In this document: positions 1-10,177 of the stretch, one piece after another | Numbering within the stretch: position 1 is the first letter of the stretch | Layout: the number at the start of each line of letters is the position of its first letter | Assembly: GCF_000315625.1 (NCBI RefSeq) | Contig: NW_005434595.1 | Location: 19,956 to 44,312 of the forward strand | DNA from: Guillardia theta CCMP2712 | Taxonomy: Eukaryota > Cryptophyceae > Pyrenomonadales > Geminigeraceae | Length of the DNA stretch: 24,357 nt | Direction of reading: 5' to 3' | Notes under the pieces: model-generated | Told to the model about the DNA's origin: nothing | Database searches by the model: none | What the model saw: the letters and a program-made list of their open reading frames with translations, nothing else | Made by a program: the position numbers and the translations under genes

Positions 1-9
1 GGACGTACT

Positions 10-60
10 TCCTCCTCCTCCTCCTCCTCCTCCTCCTCCTCCTCCTCCTCCTCCTCCTCC
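10..60. repeat. (CCT)n trinucleotide repeat
   Basis: An almost perfect CCT/AGG run lies at the left edge. It falls in what would be the next intron of the minus-strand PDI gene, whose last visible exon ends at 128 with a CAG|GTGACG donor. The repeat probably continues outside the window. It yields Ser/Leu or Glu/Arg-rich reading frames that are not evidence of coding. Confidence 0.9.
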
Positions 61-127
61 CTTCCTCCTCCTCCTAGTCCCTTATCTCTCGCCTTGTCCA
101 CCTTTCCTTTCCCTTCCTCCTCGTCAC

Positions 128-2809
128 CTGCAGGCTATCCAGGACGTTCTGGGGAGGGTTGGCAAAGAGACCGCAAGCCAAGACTCCCTTGTAGTGGAGG
201 GCGACAGACTTGTAGAGAGCGGTAGGGTTGTCCTTCTTGGAGAGCAGGAGGACACGAGGTCGCTGGAAAGAACTTTAGAAGCACTTCCCTCCTTGTTCTG
301 CTCCTCCTCCTCCTCCTCCTCCTTCTCATTCTCCTTCTCTTCCTCCTCAAAAACCGATGCATCAACATCCACATCATCGCTGTCGTCGGCAGCATCTCCT
401 TCTTTCATCCTCCTCTTCCTCTTCCTCTTCCTCCTCCTCATCCTCCTCCTCCTCATCACCTCCGCTGCTGGCTCCAAGAACGAATTCCATGTGGCTCCCC
501 CAACAGCCTGCACGAGTTGTCGTCAAACTTTATCCTCCACATCCCCATGCTCGTCCTCGTCCTCGTCCTCGTCTTTCTCCATTTTCTTCTTCATCGCTTC
601 CGACCAATTTTAACCCCCCCAGTCCGCCTTCCAGCTTTTGCCAACCTCTTTCCTTCCTCTGCTTGACCTCAACTCCTGCGGTCCTCACCTGAACGAAGTT
701 GGGCATGTTCTCTGTGACGAAGTCGCTCATGGCCTCGATCTCCATGCAGTCCTCCTCGCACGTGGCGGCGCCAGTGAAGTCTTCATGCTCGCTCTTGTCC
801 TCCATGTACATCCTCAAGCTGTTTCAAAGTCAGGCGAGCATTCTCGTCTCGTTCACTCTATCCTGCTCTGTGCTCCTTCCTGCCTCCCTGCCTCTCCCTC
901 TCCCTTCCCCCCGCTTCCTTCTTCCTCCTCCTCTCGTCTGCTCACCGCTGTCCCTTCTCTGATCCTTGCTCCTTGCAGACATCGGCAGCCTTGCTGCAGT
1001 CCAGAGAAGCGAAGTTGAAGCTCTTGGAGGAGGAGGCCAGTTGATCAATACTCTTGGGAACCTGACAGGCACTTAGAAACACAGTTCGATCAATGCATGT
1101 GAGAGAAAGTGACGATGTGAACGATTGGCACAAGTCAGTGGAAGAACAAGATAAAGATTCATCGGACATTGTTCGTATCTTCTCACCTTTCCTCCATCAT
1201 GAAAGAACACCAACCACAAGTCATTCTTGTCCTTCAGAACCTTGGCAAGTTCTCATCAACCGTCATCAATAATTCCTTCACACCCCTCACCTTCTCGTTG
1301 AACGACTCAGCAGTCAACGCTTGCACAAGAGAAGGCAGCTTCTGAGCCAGGAGAGGATCATCCTGTTTCTTGTCCGCTGGAAGAGCATGCGAGGAGATGA
1401 AAGATTGGATTTCTTCCTTCTTAATCTTCCCCTCATGCTTCATGGCCTTGCTCGCATCTTCATCATCACCATCAGCATATCACCGCATGCCCCACACGCT
1501 TCTTCACCTTTCCCTGGGATCACCACCAGCTTTGGAGAGCTCTCAACTCCAAACTTGGAAGCCAACTCCTTCTCAGAAGCAAGAGCCTGATCCTCCATCT
1601 CAGCACACCTCCTCCTCCTCCTCCTCTTCCTCCTGCTCCTGCTCCTGCTCCTCCTTGTGTCCTCCTCCTGCTCCTGCTCCTGCTCCTCCTCCTCCTCCTC
1701 CTTGTGTCCTCCTCACCTGCCCAAACCTCATTCTTCCCTTGTACTGGATCGCCAGCGAGCGGAAGAGAGGGGAGGTAGCCTCTTTGTCGGAGAACAACAG
1801 AGCCTGTTGAATAGGTACATGTTACATAAGCCGTCACGTTTCTTGCAGTTGATCTCATCTTGCCCTCAACACTGTCACAGTCCCCATCCCTTGTCTTGAC
1901 CTCACATAGCAACATATTTCATGAGTTTCACATACCTCACTCCACCAACAACAACAAACAACAAATTTCACACAACACACAGCAAACAACAACCACTGCA
2001 CAACAAACAGCAGAAAACACACAACACCCTCTCATCTCCACCTCCTCACCTTCGGATACTCATCATCCAAGAAATCTGTCGCGTTCTCTCCCTTCACAAC
2101 ATGTACATAGTTGGGAAGCTGCGACAGGACCGTGTCGACAATCCCCTTAGCGCTCCGGGGACCATTGTAGTCTGACGGAAGCTTTGCGCTCTTTCTCGTG
2201 TACGGGTTGTACGTCTTCTCAACAGGGAAGACCTTCAATGTCGGAAATCCTCTCACGCCAAACTTCCCGCAGAGTTGTTTATCCTCGTCACAGTTGACGG
2301 CTCCGACTTTGATCAGCCCGTGGAGGTTCTTTGCAACTTTCTCATACTGAGAGGAGAAGATCAGCAGTGTTCTTTTACATGTAATACGCAAACATGCAAG
2401 TTTGAAACATCGCACCACGACCTCTTCCATCATCATATCACAACCTCAACTTCCCTCTATCACACCAGCTGACACCACCAGCTCACCTGAGGAGCAAGTT
2501 GCTTGCAGTGGCCGCACCATGGTGCGTAGAACTCAACCAGCCAGAACGAGTCGTCTGACTCCATCACTTGCTCATCGAAGTCCTTCCAACCCCCTCAGTC
2601 AGAACTTTCATACGAGCATCGTGGTCTCCTCGCAGAGCATCGATCCTCTCACTCTGCCCTCCACCGCCTCCTCCCTCACTCTGTACCGCAATGTCCCTCA
2701 CCTTGGCAGTCAAGCCGATCACCCTAGAGTCTGCATCCTCGTAAAAGGCGTTGACTCCTCCGACCACGAGCACGAGGCCAAACGCCAACAGACACGCTGA
2801 TCGTGCCAT
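128..2809 (-). CDS. Protein disulfide isomerase, P5/PDIA6-like, 11 exons, 3' end outside window
   Basis: Exons (minus): 2809-2702, 2582-2487, 2346-2050, 1803-1717, 1586-1508, 1457-1291, 1240-1187, 1061-946, 818-689, 507-460, 262-128. They join in frame to 439 residues, and the gene then runs off the left edge. Residues 1-21 form a signal peptide ending near GGVNA, so the product should be in the ER lumen. A thioredoxin domain follows, with active site WCGHCK (catalytic Cys 59 and 62) and cis-proline motif GFPTL near residue 103. This is the classical oxidoreductase/isomerase site. Residues 168-222 form a redox-inactive b-like domain ([14 protein letters not shown]). Residues 265-378 look like a second thioredoxin domain in which CGHC is replaced by FFHDGGK. 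Residues 379-439 begin another b-like domain ([17 protein letters not shown]). Most donors are GTGAG. The exon 5 start (1586 or 1598) and the 50-nt intron 1507-1458 are the least certain joins. The family call is firm. The long a-b-a-b order is unusual for P5. Confidence 0.9.
263..459 (-). other. PDI intron with in-frame acidic low-complexity stretch
   Basis: This interval is spliced out in the model above: donor GAG|GTGATG, acceptor TTTCCAG. On the coding strand it is open in the exon 10 frame. It would encode a basic Arg/Lys run and then an Asp/Glu-rich run (about 365-280), before the frame is lost. Splicing is preferred because exon 11 then continues directly as a b-like domain with the same start pattern as exon 4. 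A retained intron or an alternative acidic tail cannot be excluded. Confidence 0.5.
1609..1704. repeat. CCT/CTCCTG-type repeat inside a PDI intron
   Basis: A mixed (CCT)n and (CTCCTG)n repeat lies between the exon starting at 1586 or 1598 and the exon ending at 1717. On the transcribed (minus) strand it is a GGA/GAG purine run that starts soon after the GTGAGGAGG donor. Confidence 0.85.
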
Positions 2810-4248
2810 TGCCAGAGCTGGCAGAAGAAGATCAGAGGATAAACAACGCTGGGGGTGAAAGGGGTTGACACAGCCGAGGGATCAGCAGCGATCGCATGCT
2901 GTTGAATGTGAGCTTGCTGAGGAACGTACTGCGAAGACAACATGGTAGCAGAGATTGAGAATGCACAAGAGAAAAGAATCCTCACTCAAGAGGCAAAGAC
3001 AATGGGCCATTCCCCACAATCGGAACTCTATCACGAGCAGGAGATGAGAAATTGTGTGATAAATCAATACGTGAGAACCAAACTGTAGGGGTAGGATGCA
3101 GGAGACGATGAGATATGAAGTATACGTGAAAGAAGAGGCATCCTTCACGGGAAAGGATAGTGCGAGAGTGTATCAATGCGAGTGGAAGGCATGCGCCGAC
3201 GGTGAACTGGTGATAGAATTTGGTCGAAACGGGAGGACAGGTCATGGGAGAAGCGTATGAGATGTCTCAAGGTGGGGAGGAGATATCGCAGAGAGAAGGG
3301 GAGAGGAAGGAAGAGAAAGGTAGCAGGAGGGCGCGACTAGCTGGCAGGAGGAAACGCGCATGTTCGCAGCGACTGAATCATCCGTGCATTGGGAATGGAA
3401 GCACAGGAGGGGGGGGCGATGGTAAATGACTAGGTGGGGGTAGTCACCCCTACCCCCTTCATATAGTTATTTTGATTAGAGCGCTTCAGGTGCAATGTAG
3501 GTGGGTACCCTCTGCAAAGTTTTTGTGGTGCGCCAATAATAAGAACCCGTGTAAACACCACTAAAAGTAGGGGTAGGGGTTCTTGCCGTTCCCTTTCCGT
3601 TATCTGCTGATGTCATCAGAACATCTCGAACGTGGACCCGGTGACCGTTATCGCATTGAAACCGATCGCCGCCGCCGGCCGCCGCCCCGGGCCCGGCGGG
3701 CCCGGCGGGCCGCTGCGCCGCTCACAGGAGCGGCGGTGATCGGAACGGGTGCCGCAGTGCCGGTGCCAGTGGCGGCACCGTGGGCCGGGACACTCGGAGC
3801 GCCGGGCCGGCCGGGCCGCTGACGGTGGCCGGCGCCGGCTAGCCCTGACTCGTGACTCAGCACTCAGTGACTGGCCGGGCGGCCCGCCGCCAGATCACCG
3901 ATCATCATCGCGGGGGCCCCGGCCCGCGCCGGGTCACCGTCGTGACGGTCCTAGTGCCGCGGGGCGGCAGACGGTACCATCCGATCAATATAAAAGAAGC
4001 CGACAGAAAGTCTGATTTGCCATGCATTGAATTGAGACGTTAAAATTACACCCTCTTGATCACTTTCGCTCCTTCCGATGTTCGTACCTTCCAAGTTGTC
4101 TTCATGTTCGCACTGTAGCACACACACAAACTGTCTTTAGCTGCATCGCATCACTTTTCTATTCCTCTCCTGCCCTCTCACAGTCTTCCTGTCAGTTACC
4201 AGCAAGGCAAACTAAAGTATGCTCTAGATCTTAAGAGGAGCAATCGCG
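2810..4248. other. Intergenic region: PDI upstream DNA, TACCCC-type DNA and GC island 1
   Basis: From 2810 to about 3420 is mixed sequence that should include the PDI promoter and 5' leader. I found no splice-compatible coding frame there. About 3430-3590 holds spaced GGGGTAG/CCCCTACCCC words. GC island 1 follows (listed separately). About 4000-4248 is ordinary sequence and includes the 3' flank of the minus-strand Stum-like gene. Confidence 0.5.
3655..3985. other. GC-rich island 1
   Basis: The composition switches abruptly to CCGG/CGGCGG-rich sequence with GTGACTC, GTCACC and GATCA words. AAA and TTT runs are almost absent. The island ends next to a TATA-like ATATAAAAG (about 3988). ORFs on both strands are Arg/Pro/Gly/Ala-rich shadows with no recognisable domain, so I call it non-coding. 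The composition and word use match islands 2-5. Confidence 0.7.
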
Positions 4249-4594
4249 TCATTGCTGCGAGTAGATTGAAATCCCAAGCAGAACTGCCTCGTGATACTTC
4301 GACTTTCTGTAGATCAAAACTCCCCACCACACTGACCACAACCATCCCAGGAGGATGGGAAAGATGAAAAACTGTATGACCTATTCACAAGTCAGCCGCT
4401 CAGTGACTAGCATGTGAAACGAGATATACCCCGATGAAGACTGTAGATGAGCTATTGGCCTGCACGCCGGCAAAGATGCTACCAAGACCAGGGATGAAGA
4501 TATTCAAGAGCAAGCAAAGCAAACCCGTGGCGCGAGGAACGGAAGGAACCTGTTGGTTCTTGATATCCATGTATGTATTCTCACACAAGCCCAT
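4249..4594 (-). CDS. SPEC3/Stum-like small membrane protein, 2 exons
   Basis: Exons (minus): 4594-4430 and 4380-4249, joined across a 49-nt intron (GGG|GTATAT ... AATAG|GTC) in phase 0, giving 98 residues. The first hydrophobic helix is at about residues 24-44 and contains NIFIPGLGSIFAG. The second, at about 51-78, contains TVFIGVIQFFIFPILLGWLW followed by WGVLIY. The PGLG turn and the GW(I/L)WS-xxWG pattern are the hallmarks I associate with the SPEC3/Stum family, small membrane proteins linked to mechanosensory or ciliary cells in animals. The role in a protist is unknown. The ATG at 4594 opens the frame, but an extra upstream exon is possible. No Cys-rich loop is seen between the helices, unlike some animal members. 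Confidence 0.75.
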
Positions 4595-5477
4595 CTTGAA
4601 ATGATCTACCGCCTATTCGAAAGCATCAAAACACGCCAGACACGACCCGATATAGGAGACAACTGATGAGGCTTATCCTTAGCATTTCAATTCACGCTTC
4701 ATGACATCATTGCAGATCATGGTCTAGTCGCATCCACACGTCTTGTTCTCTTTGGCTTAACTTCGACCTTCCTCTTTGCCAATCTTGCTCTCTTCTGTTC
4801 ACTTCGTCTTCCATCATTTCACCATCTTTTACCTTTGATTCGGTCTCATCCTTATTTCAATTTTCCTCTTCTCCTCTCCTCCCGAGTGTAGTTCTCATCG
4901 TTCCACAAACTCTCCCAACATTCTGCTTCACTAATCAACTCTTTTCCTTTTCAATTCAAACCATTTGTTTACATTAACCTCCCCTGCTCTTCTCTCTCTT
5001 TCTAAGTATGTTTTCACTTTATAGTCTGTCTTCTCGTCACATATTCTCTTCTATGCTCTCATTCTTGTCATCCTGTCTTCGCTTCCCTTCTCCTCCTGTC
5101 CTGTCCTGTCCTGTCCTGTCCGTACTGTACTGTACGGTACTGTCCTCCTCTCCTCCTCTGCTACTTACTCGCACTTCTTCTTCTTCCTCTTGGTCTTCTC
5201 ATCTTTCCTTCTCAACTTCTCTTGCCATCTCCTCCCTCCCCTACCCCTTTAAGACCAGCATGACCGCCTACAGTTCGTTGCGACTGACGTTACAGTATAA
5301 TATACACGACAGTTACATCTCAATGAAGATGTAACGGGTTTCAACAGTCTTGGCCAAAACTCCGAGGAGCTGGTGCTTGAATTATTGTTTGCTGTCTTTT
5401 TGTTTTATCTAAGTAAGTGTTGAGGCAGACTCGTACATTAGCCTCCAACAACAATTGAGTAAACGCCTTGTTCACAG
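4595..5477. other. Intergenic, pyrimidine-rich, no gene seen
   Basis: About 4740-5250 is strongly C/T-biased on the plus strand (TCTTC, CTCCT words). It contains a short tandem run of CCTGT units with GTACTGTACTGTAC variants at about 5094-5145. A plus-strand ORF at 5008-5334 is Ser/Leu low complexity produced by that bias. The region includes the 3' flank of the gene at 5478 and the 5' flank of the Stum-like gene. Confidence 0.55.
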
Positions 5478-5836
5478 TCACGTCATGGCACGCCTGTTCG
5501 GCCTTCTCCCCGCGATTGCGATGATGATGCAGGCGATGGAGGCGAGCATGGCGTAAGCGAACATGATCCATCCTCTCTGACGACTTCATCCTCAGATCGC
5601 AGGCAAGACTGAGGTCGTCCGGCACCGAGCTCGCCAGAATCTTTACCCGCTGGAGGTGGCGACTTGCTATCAGTGTTGTAGCCGAACATGTCGAGTGACA
5701 TTCTGAATGTCAAGGTCCGAGTCGAGAAGATCAGCACCTTAGCTCGTCTTGAGGGCGATGCGTCAGGTTTGTCTTGTGGCTGCTTGTCAAGGCCGTGAGT
5801 GACTGCGACGATCGGCAGGGTCGAGTTTCCAGCCAT
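5478..5836 (-). CDS. Unrecognised small protein with C-terminal membrane helix, 2 exons
   Basis: Exons (minus): 5836-5647 and 5572-5478, joined in phase 1 across a 74-nt intron (GCGG|GTAAAG ... CAGAGAG|GA), giving 94 residues. The N-terminal half is hydrophilic and begins MAGNSTLPIVAVTHGLDKQ. A middle stretch reads AKVLIFSTRTLTFRMSLDMF. After a short PPPAG segment comes a clear transmembrane helix, WIMFAYAMLASIACIIIAIA, followed by the basic tail GRRPNRRAMT and a stop. The helix appears only in the spliced frame, which supports the join. It looks like a single-pass tail-anchored or organelle membrane subunit, but I do not recognise the family. A further intron within exon 1 (near 5735-5700) cannot be excluded. 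Confidence 0.5.
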
Positions 5837-6634
5837 CTTGCTTCGATGCCAAGATCGAGATCGAGCATGATTGCTCCGAGGTAACTAAGGAACAGCGGAG
5901 AAGCAGGAGGGCAGCTGGGTTGGAATGTGACCCACTCATAATTGAGACGGGGATTGAGAGAGGGAGGGTGCAAGGTTAGGAGGGGCCATGGACGGTGGGG
6001 AGGAAGTGGCGGAGCGATAAGCTCAACCTCTGAAGGATTTTCAAGGCGAGAACATGTGGCTGCATGAGCAGTGTTCTGTCGATTCAGGTTTTACCCAGCG
6101 GGTGGATGGTTTGTGCATGAAAGTTTTTGTAGATCGTCAACGGGGGAGAGATAGTTCGAACTCGTCTGGACGAGGTTTCAAATGTCTTTGAAAGAGAAGC
6201 CGTCACATTCAATGTCACCTTGTGTGCACCAGAAGCTGGTTGGTGTATCATGTGAAGATGCCTCGCTTCTCACTGAGTTCACTTCTTCCTCTAGTGACTG
6301 GCAAAGTGACTGAAACGTTCCACGTCGGCTTGATGACGTCACTGTCACGGTCGGAAGGGGGCAGGCCAGTCTCATGGACCTGTGCGAACATATCAAGCTC
6401 TGGACAAGTCGGAGATTGCGAGATCGAGAAGAGCTCGAAAGAATCTTCTACAGTGGTTGTGACAGGAATCTCTAAGGGAAATGAAGTGAGATTTTGTCGC
6501 TTGTCAGAGATTTCGTCCACCTTCTTACTTGCTCTCTCGGACAGAGCTGTGCGAACCCGGAGGCTGCATCGAATCTGTTGAAAGATGCGGTACTTGTTCA
6601 AGTGATTGTGCTCCTGTACACTCATTCGAGTTGA
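5837..6634. other. Intergenic or possible 5' exons of the FkbM-like gene
   Basis: Several open stretches overlap on the plus strand. One begins ATGTCTTTGAAAGAG at 6181 and runs about 43 codons. Another stretch (about 6366-6460) would continue from it in phase 1 if a GTGACTGAAACG donor and a GGGGGCAG acceptor were used. I could not connect these convincingly to the gene starting at 6635. The antisense ORF at 6248-6649 shows no domain. Confidence 0.35.
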
Positions 6635-7792
6635 ATGCAGAGAAGTCACATGCAGGCTGGACGCTTTTCGAGCGCGCTACTCTCTTTGAAACAGATCCTT
6701 GAGGACGAGCGATCAGAGATGAAGGAGTACAAGGTGCAGGCAGCGAGGCTGAGAAACTCTCTCCTTCCTCCATTGCTGCTATCTCACAGGTAAAGTTTGT
6801 GTGCTTGTTTCAATCTTGCAATGAAGGTGACTTTGTCGACGATGCAGATGTTGTGACTCTTTGAATCCTCATTGCGCATCTCTCGACAAATCTCTTCTGT
6901 TTGCGACTGATTCTTGGGTCAACCCGCCCTGTCGTGTTGAGCCCTCTGACCATCCCGCCAGGTAGAGGAGGACATCATCAAAATTGTCGGGAGAGATCAG
7001 TGCAGCGGGCTGTTTGTAGAGGTATGACGTCTGTACTCTCCTTGCCGTGCTCTGAAAGGCGTAGATCGGAGCAGGGGATGGCGTTTCCAACAGTCCGACG
7101 CTTTTCCTGGAGAAGTTCATGGGATGGAAAGGAGCTCTCTTCGAGGCAGAGCAGGAGGAGCTGGTGTCCTGCCATAGTGACGACGATGAACAGGATGATG
7201 AGGAGAATTTCAAGTTGCTCGAGAGTAATGGTAGATCAGCTGCCAAGTACAAAGACGGCTTCCGAACTAGTGGAGGTGGTGTGCTGCTAACGTTTGCGTT
7301 TGTTCTTATCATTCCCTGCGTGCAGGAGTATTTGACGCTCGAGATGCCATCAAAAAGATGTTTGATTCCTCCAAGGACGGAATCCAGATCATCTTCCTTA
7401 ATCTGGCTGGTGAACTACAGCTGGAGGCACTGAAGGCCATGAAGTTGGAGCCGTCGGCTGGTTGCATGCTTCTTGTCCTGTCTCGCTCTCTCACTGGGAA
7501 CTTGGCGTTCAGGTGAAGAGGGGATGCTAGTTCCATACACATACCTGTTGGCGGTGGAGCATGACGGGACGATACACGAGGAGGTATCGGAACATTTTTC
7601 TTCTTGTTTGGGTTTAACCAGCGCGAATGTCAGGCCAAAAGTCTTCTAGCTGCCAAGGACTACGCCTGGAGAGCAGGTGCAGGCGAAGAAGGAAAGGGAC
7701 GACGATACGACATCTACCACTACACCTTCCCGAGTCATCTGATGGAGGCCATGATGAACCAGGCCGCTAGTCAAGCAAGCTCAGCCTCATGA
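6635..7792 (+). CDS. FkbM/Star-like methyltransferase-family protein, 7 exons
   Basis: Exons: 6635-6789, 6848-6917, 6962-7021, 7065-7230, 7326-7460, 7513-7583, 7634-7792, joining in frame to 271 residues. Introns are 43-95 nt. Residues 93-101 read FVEIGAGDG, the glycine-rich SAM-binding motif I of the FkbM (Methyltransf_21) fold. It is followed by SNSPTLFLEKFMGWKGALFE, close to the SNT-LFLE-GW-G-L-E pattern of FkbM and animal Star-type proteins. An acidic insert (SDDDEQDDEEN) comes next. At 172-185 the usual D-x-E-G strand reads IIFLNLAGELQLEAL, so the acidic Asp is missing. The C-terminus (PYTYLLAVEHDGTIHEE, then YDIYHYTFPSH) fits the last strands of the fold. There is no visible signal peptide. 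The ATG at 6635 follows an in-frame TGA; ATG 6650 or upstream exons are alternatives. The GG|GTCAAC donor at 6918 is weak. Confidence 0.72.
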
Positions 7793-7934
7793 TGCCAGTC
7801 AGATGCCCCTGAGACCAGCAAGCCCCCGGGCCTGCCATCATCCGATACTGATCTCTGACTTCTCTCTTCACTGGCTCAGCCTTGACTCGAAGTCTTCGTG
7901 GCCACTGCGGCCTTGGAATCATTCAAATAGTGCG
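7793..7934. other. 3' flank of the FkbM-like gene
   Basis: Short ordinary sequence between the stop codon and GC island 2. No AATAAA was seen close to the stop. Confidence 0.4.
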
Positions 7935-9235
7935 GCAGGAGGGCGGGGCGCCCCCGTTATCCGAATGATGCTGTGCTGAGTCCCGGGTCACTCTGCGAGC
8001 GGCGGCGGCACGGTGAGGCGGCGAATCATTGCGAAGTTGGCATGGCATGCCACGGCACTGCAGTCCGATCACCCGGCGCCATTATACCCGCCCGGCGGCG
8101 CCGGTCTGACGGCGCCAGGCGCCGGTTTGTGCCAGGGCGGCCGGAGGCTGGCCGCCGGGCCCCGGCCAGTCACTTGACTCAATGATCGGGCGCAGTGTCA
8201 CCGGATCGGACACCGTCCCGGCGGAGCCGCTCACTCCGACTCTGAGCCCCGGTCAATGCGCGGCCATCCGATCCGAGTCATGGCCAGGCTCGGATCATGC
8301 CGATCATCCGGCGGATGGCGGGCTCGCCGGTGCCACGGTGACCGGCGGTGTCTGTGTCGGATCATCGGACCGTCACTGTGGTCGGGGTCGCGCGCCGCCG
8401 TGGCGGCGGGCAGCGGCTGACTCGGGTGCAGTGCCCGGCGGGCTCAGTGCTCAGCGTGGCATGACCGTGCCTCTGTGAGACGGTGCCGGCCCACCGCCGC
8501 CGTGTCACACTGTGACACTGAGTGTCAAACCGTGTTCGGCCCGAAAGGTGGCCCCGGTCAGTGACTGAGTCGGACTCCGGGAACTTTCAAGTTTCTCGCC
8601 GGATCATCATGCGGCGCCGGACGGTGACTCGAACTTGAAAGGAATAAATAGGGAACTTAGAACTAGCCCCCGGATCATGGAACTTCGGAAATTTGTGCCA
8701 GTGACAGGCTATCTCAGCCCGCCTCTGTCGATCGGAAAACTGTGACCGTCAGCGGCGGATCCGAGTCCCGGAGGTCGGAGGTCGGAGTGACTGACTCCCG
8801 AGCCTGAGCAGCGTGAACGAATTTCGAGCCTGATCACGGTTACTGTACTACTCAGCCAGTGTGACGGCACTGTGCCAGCCTCACTGCTCGGAGTGGCCCC
8901 GGACCGGGATGACCGGGTGCCAGAGGCGAGGACTGTGTGTCCCCGCAGTAGTGTACCAGGGCCACCGTACCGTCGGTGCGATCATCGGATTGCCGTGCAG
9001 ACTGAGTGCCGTGTCATAAGCCGCGAGGGCCGCCGGGATGATTTTTACGTGGCCCGCGCAAAACAACCTAATTTCATTCTTTCCCCGAACTTGTGCGGCG
9101 CTAAAACCAGTCTCCCCTAACGTCCGGCCTCACCGTCGACGGTCGGATCGGCTGGGCGTCCAGTTGGTCACGGCACGGCACTGTGCTGGGTCACGCAGCT
9201 CGTGTAAGGCTGCTGGGGAGGCTGCGGAGGACCGG
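7935..9235. other. GC-rich island 2
   Basis: This is the longest island, about 1.3 kb, dominated by CCGG, GTCACCGG, GATCATCC, GACTC and GTGACTG words. It is interrupted near 8580-8710 by GAACTTTCAAGTTT and GAACTTGAAAGGAATAAATAGG. ORFs inside it (for example 8182-8478 on plus) have Gly/Arg/Ala/Ser composition with no domain. The AACTTTCAAGTTT word at 8582-8594 recurs in island 3. Confidence 0.65.
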
Positions 9236-10177
9236 CGAGGTCACCTTGTTTCAGTTTGTACCGAGATAACCGTTTGTAACCGTAAGATGTGTCTAAGGAA
9301 CAATCAAGTCACGGGCTGCTAAAAATGGACCAGGAGCTTTACACTCATCGTGACTGTTGAGGCCTGAGAGTCATTGAGGTAGGGTAGTATATTGGACCCG
9401 TACCTGTCCACATCTAATTCAGTATCTCATGGGGTGGGGTGTCCAAACGCTGACTTTTGAGGAGGAGGGTGGGGATTGGGGACAAGCCAACGGAAGAGGT
9501 CGTTGAAGTAAGAGCGGTAGTACTACCCCCGCACTGTCACTACCCAGGGGAGCAATTGGATCAAAATTCAGTCAAATGGAGGGTAGTGGTTGGTTGAAAA
9601 AGAGTTCAATGTGTGGTGGGTGGTTGAGAATCACTCCGGGCCACGACGAGTCCGTGGGCAATACTTGTAGCGAAAAGACTTATTTTCATTTCTCAGTAAT
9701 TTCCAAAAACAGAAGTTTTCGATTTGCAGCAACCTTCGAGATCCACGTGGAGACAAATGGAAGTTGGGTACGCTTCTTGTAGGAATTGGGGGTGGTTGGT
9801 GGAGAAATCTGCCAAGAGGTATGGTATAGGTACAAGATTCTTCAATTGAGGTAGAATGGAATCGATAGAGCCATACAGGACAAGGTCAGGAAGCTGTGCC
9901 CTTTATAACACGAGGGGAAATAGACTCAGAATGGGGAGGTGGGGTAGTCCTGTTGGGGGGAGGGGATTTTTAGCTTGGGTGGGGTGGGAGAGCCCTTAAT
10001 TTCCTCTGTAGCGAAGCAAACGTCACTTCGAAAGCTCGCATCTGCAGTTACCACCTGTCTTTCTCTCTCATACCTGTGTCCCGCATAATCAAGAAGTTCT
10101 AGAGTGCAAGTTATCAATCTAAGATCATTCCTTACTCCTTGTCACGAGAAAACTGCTGCAATTTAAACTAAAGGAGA
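9236..10177. other. G-rich intergenic DNA upstream of paralog A
   Basis: About 9360-9990 carries repeated but irregular GGGGTGGG, GGGTAGTAG and GGTGGTTG words, much like the complement of 19378-19800. The remainder (about 10000-10177) should contain the promoter and leader of paralog A. No gene was recognised. A minus-strand ORF at 9926-10117 has no supporting features. Confidence 0.5.

Noticed and set aside
194-692. Plus-strand ORFs rich in Ser, Leu and Pro
   Set aside because: They are the complement of CCT/TCC repeats and antisense to well-supported PDI exons.
3430-3590. CCCTACCCC words as interstitial telomere repeats
   Set aside because: Spacing and sequence are irregular, with no tandem TTAGGG- or TTTAGGG-type array.
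5008-5334. 108-codon plus ORF with hydrophobic N-terminus
   Set aside because: Low-complexity Ser/Leu from C/T-rich DNA; no splice or domain support.
6248-6649. 133-codon minus ORF opposite the 5' region of the FkbM-like gene
   Set aside because: No domain, no splice partners and no conserved motif. It may be an antisense shadow of undetected 5' exons.
3655-9235. GC islands 1 and 2 as bacterial contamination or horizontally acquired genes
   Set aside because: They carry no coding organisation, and the same word style recurs in five separate places between eukaryotic genes.
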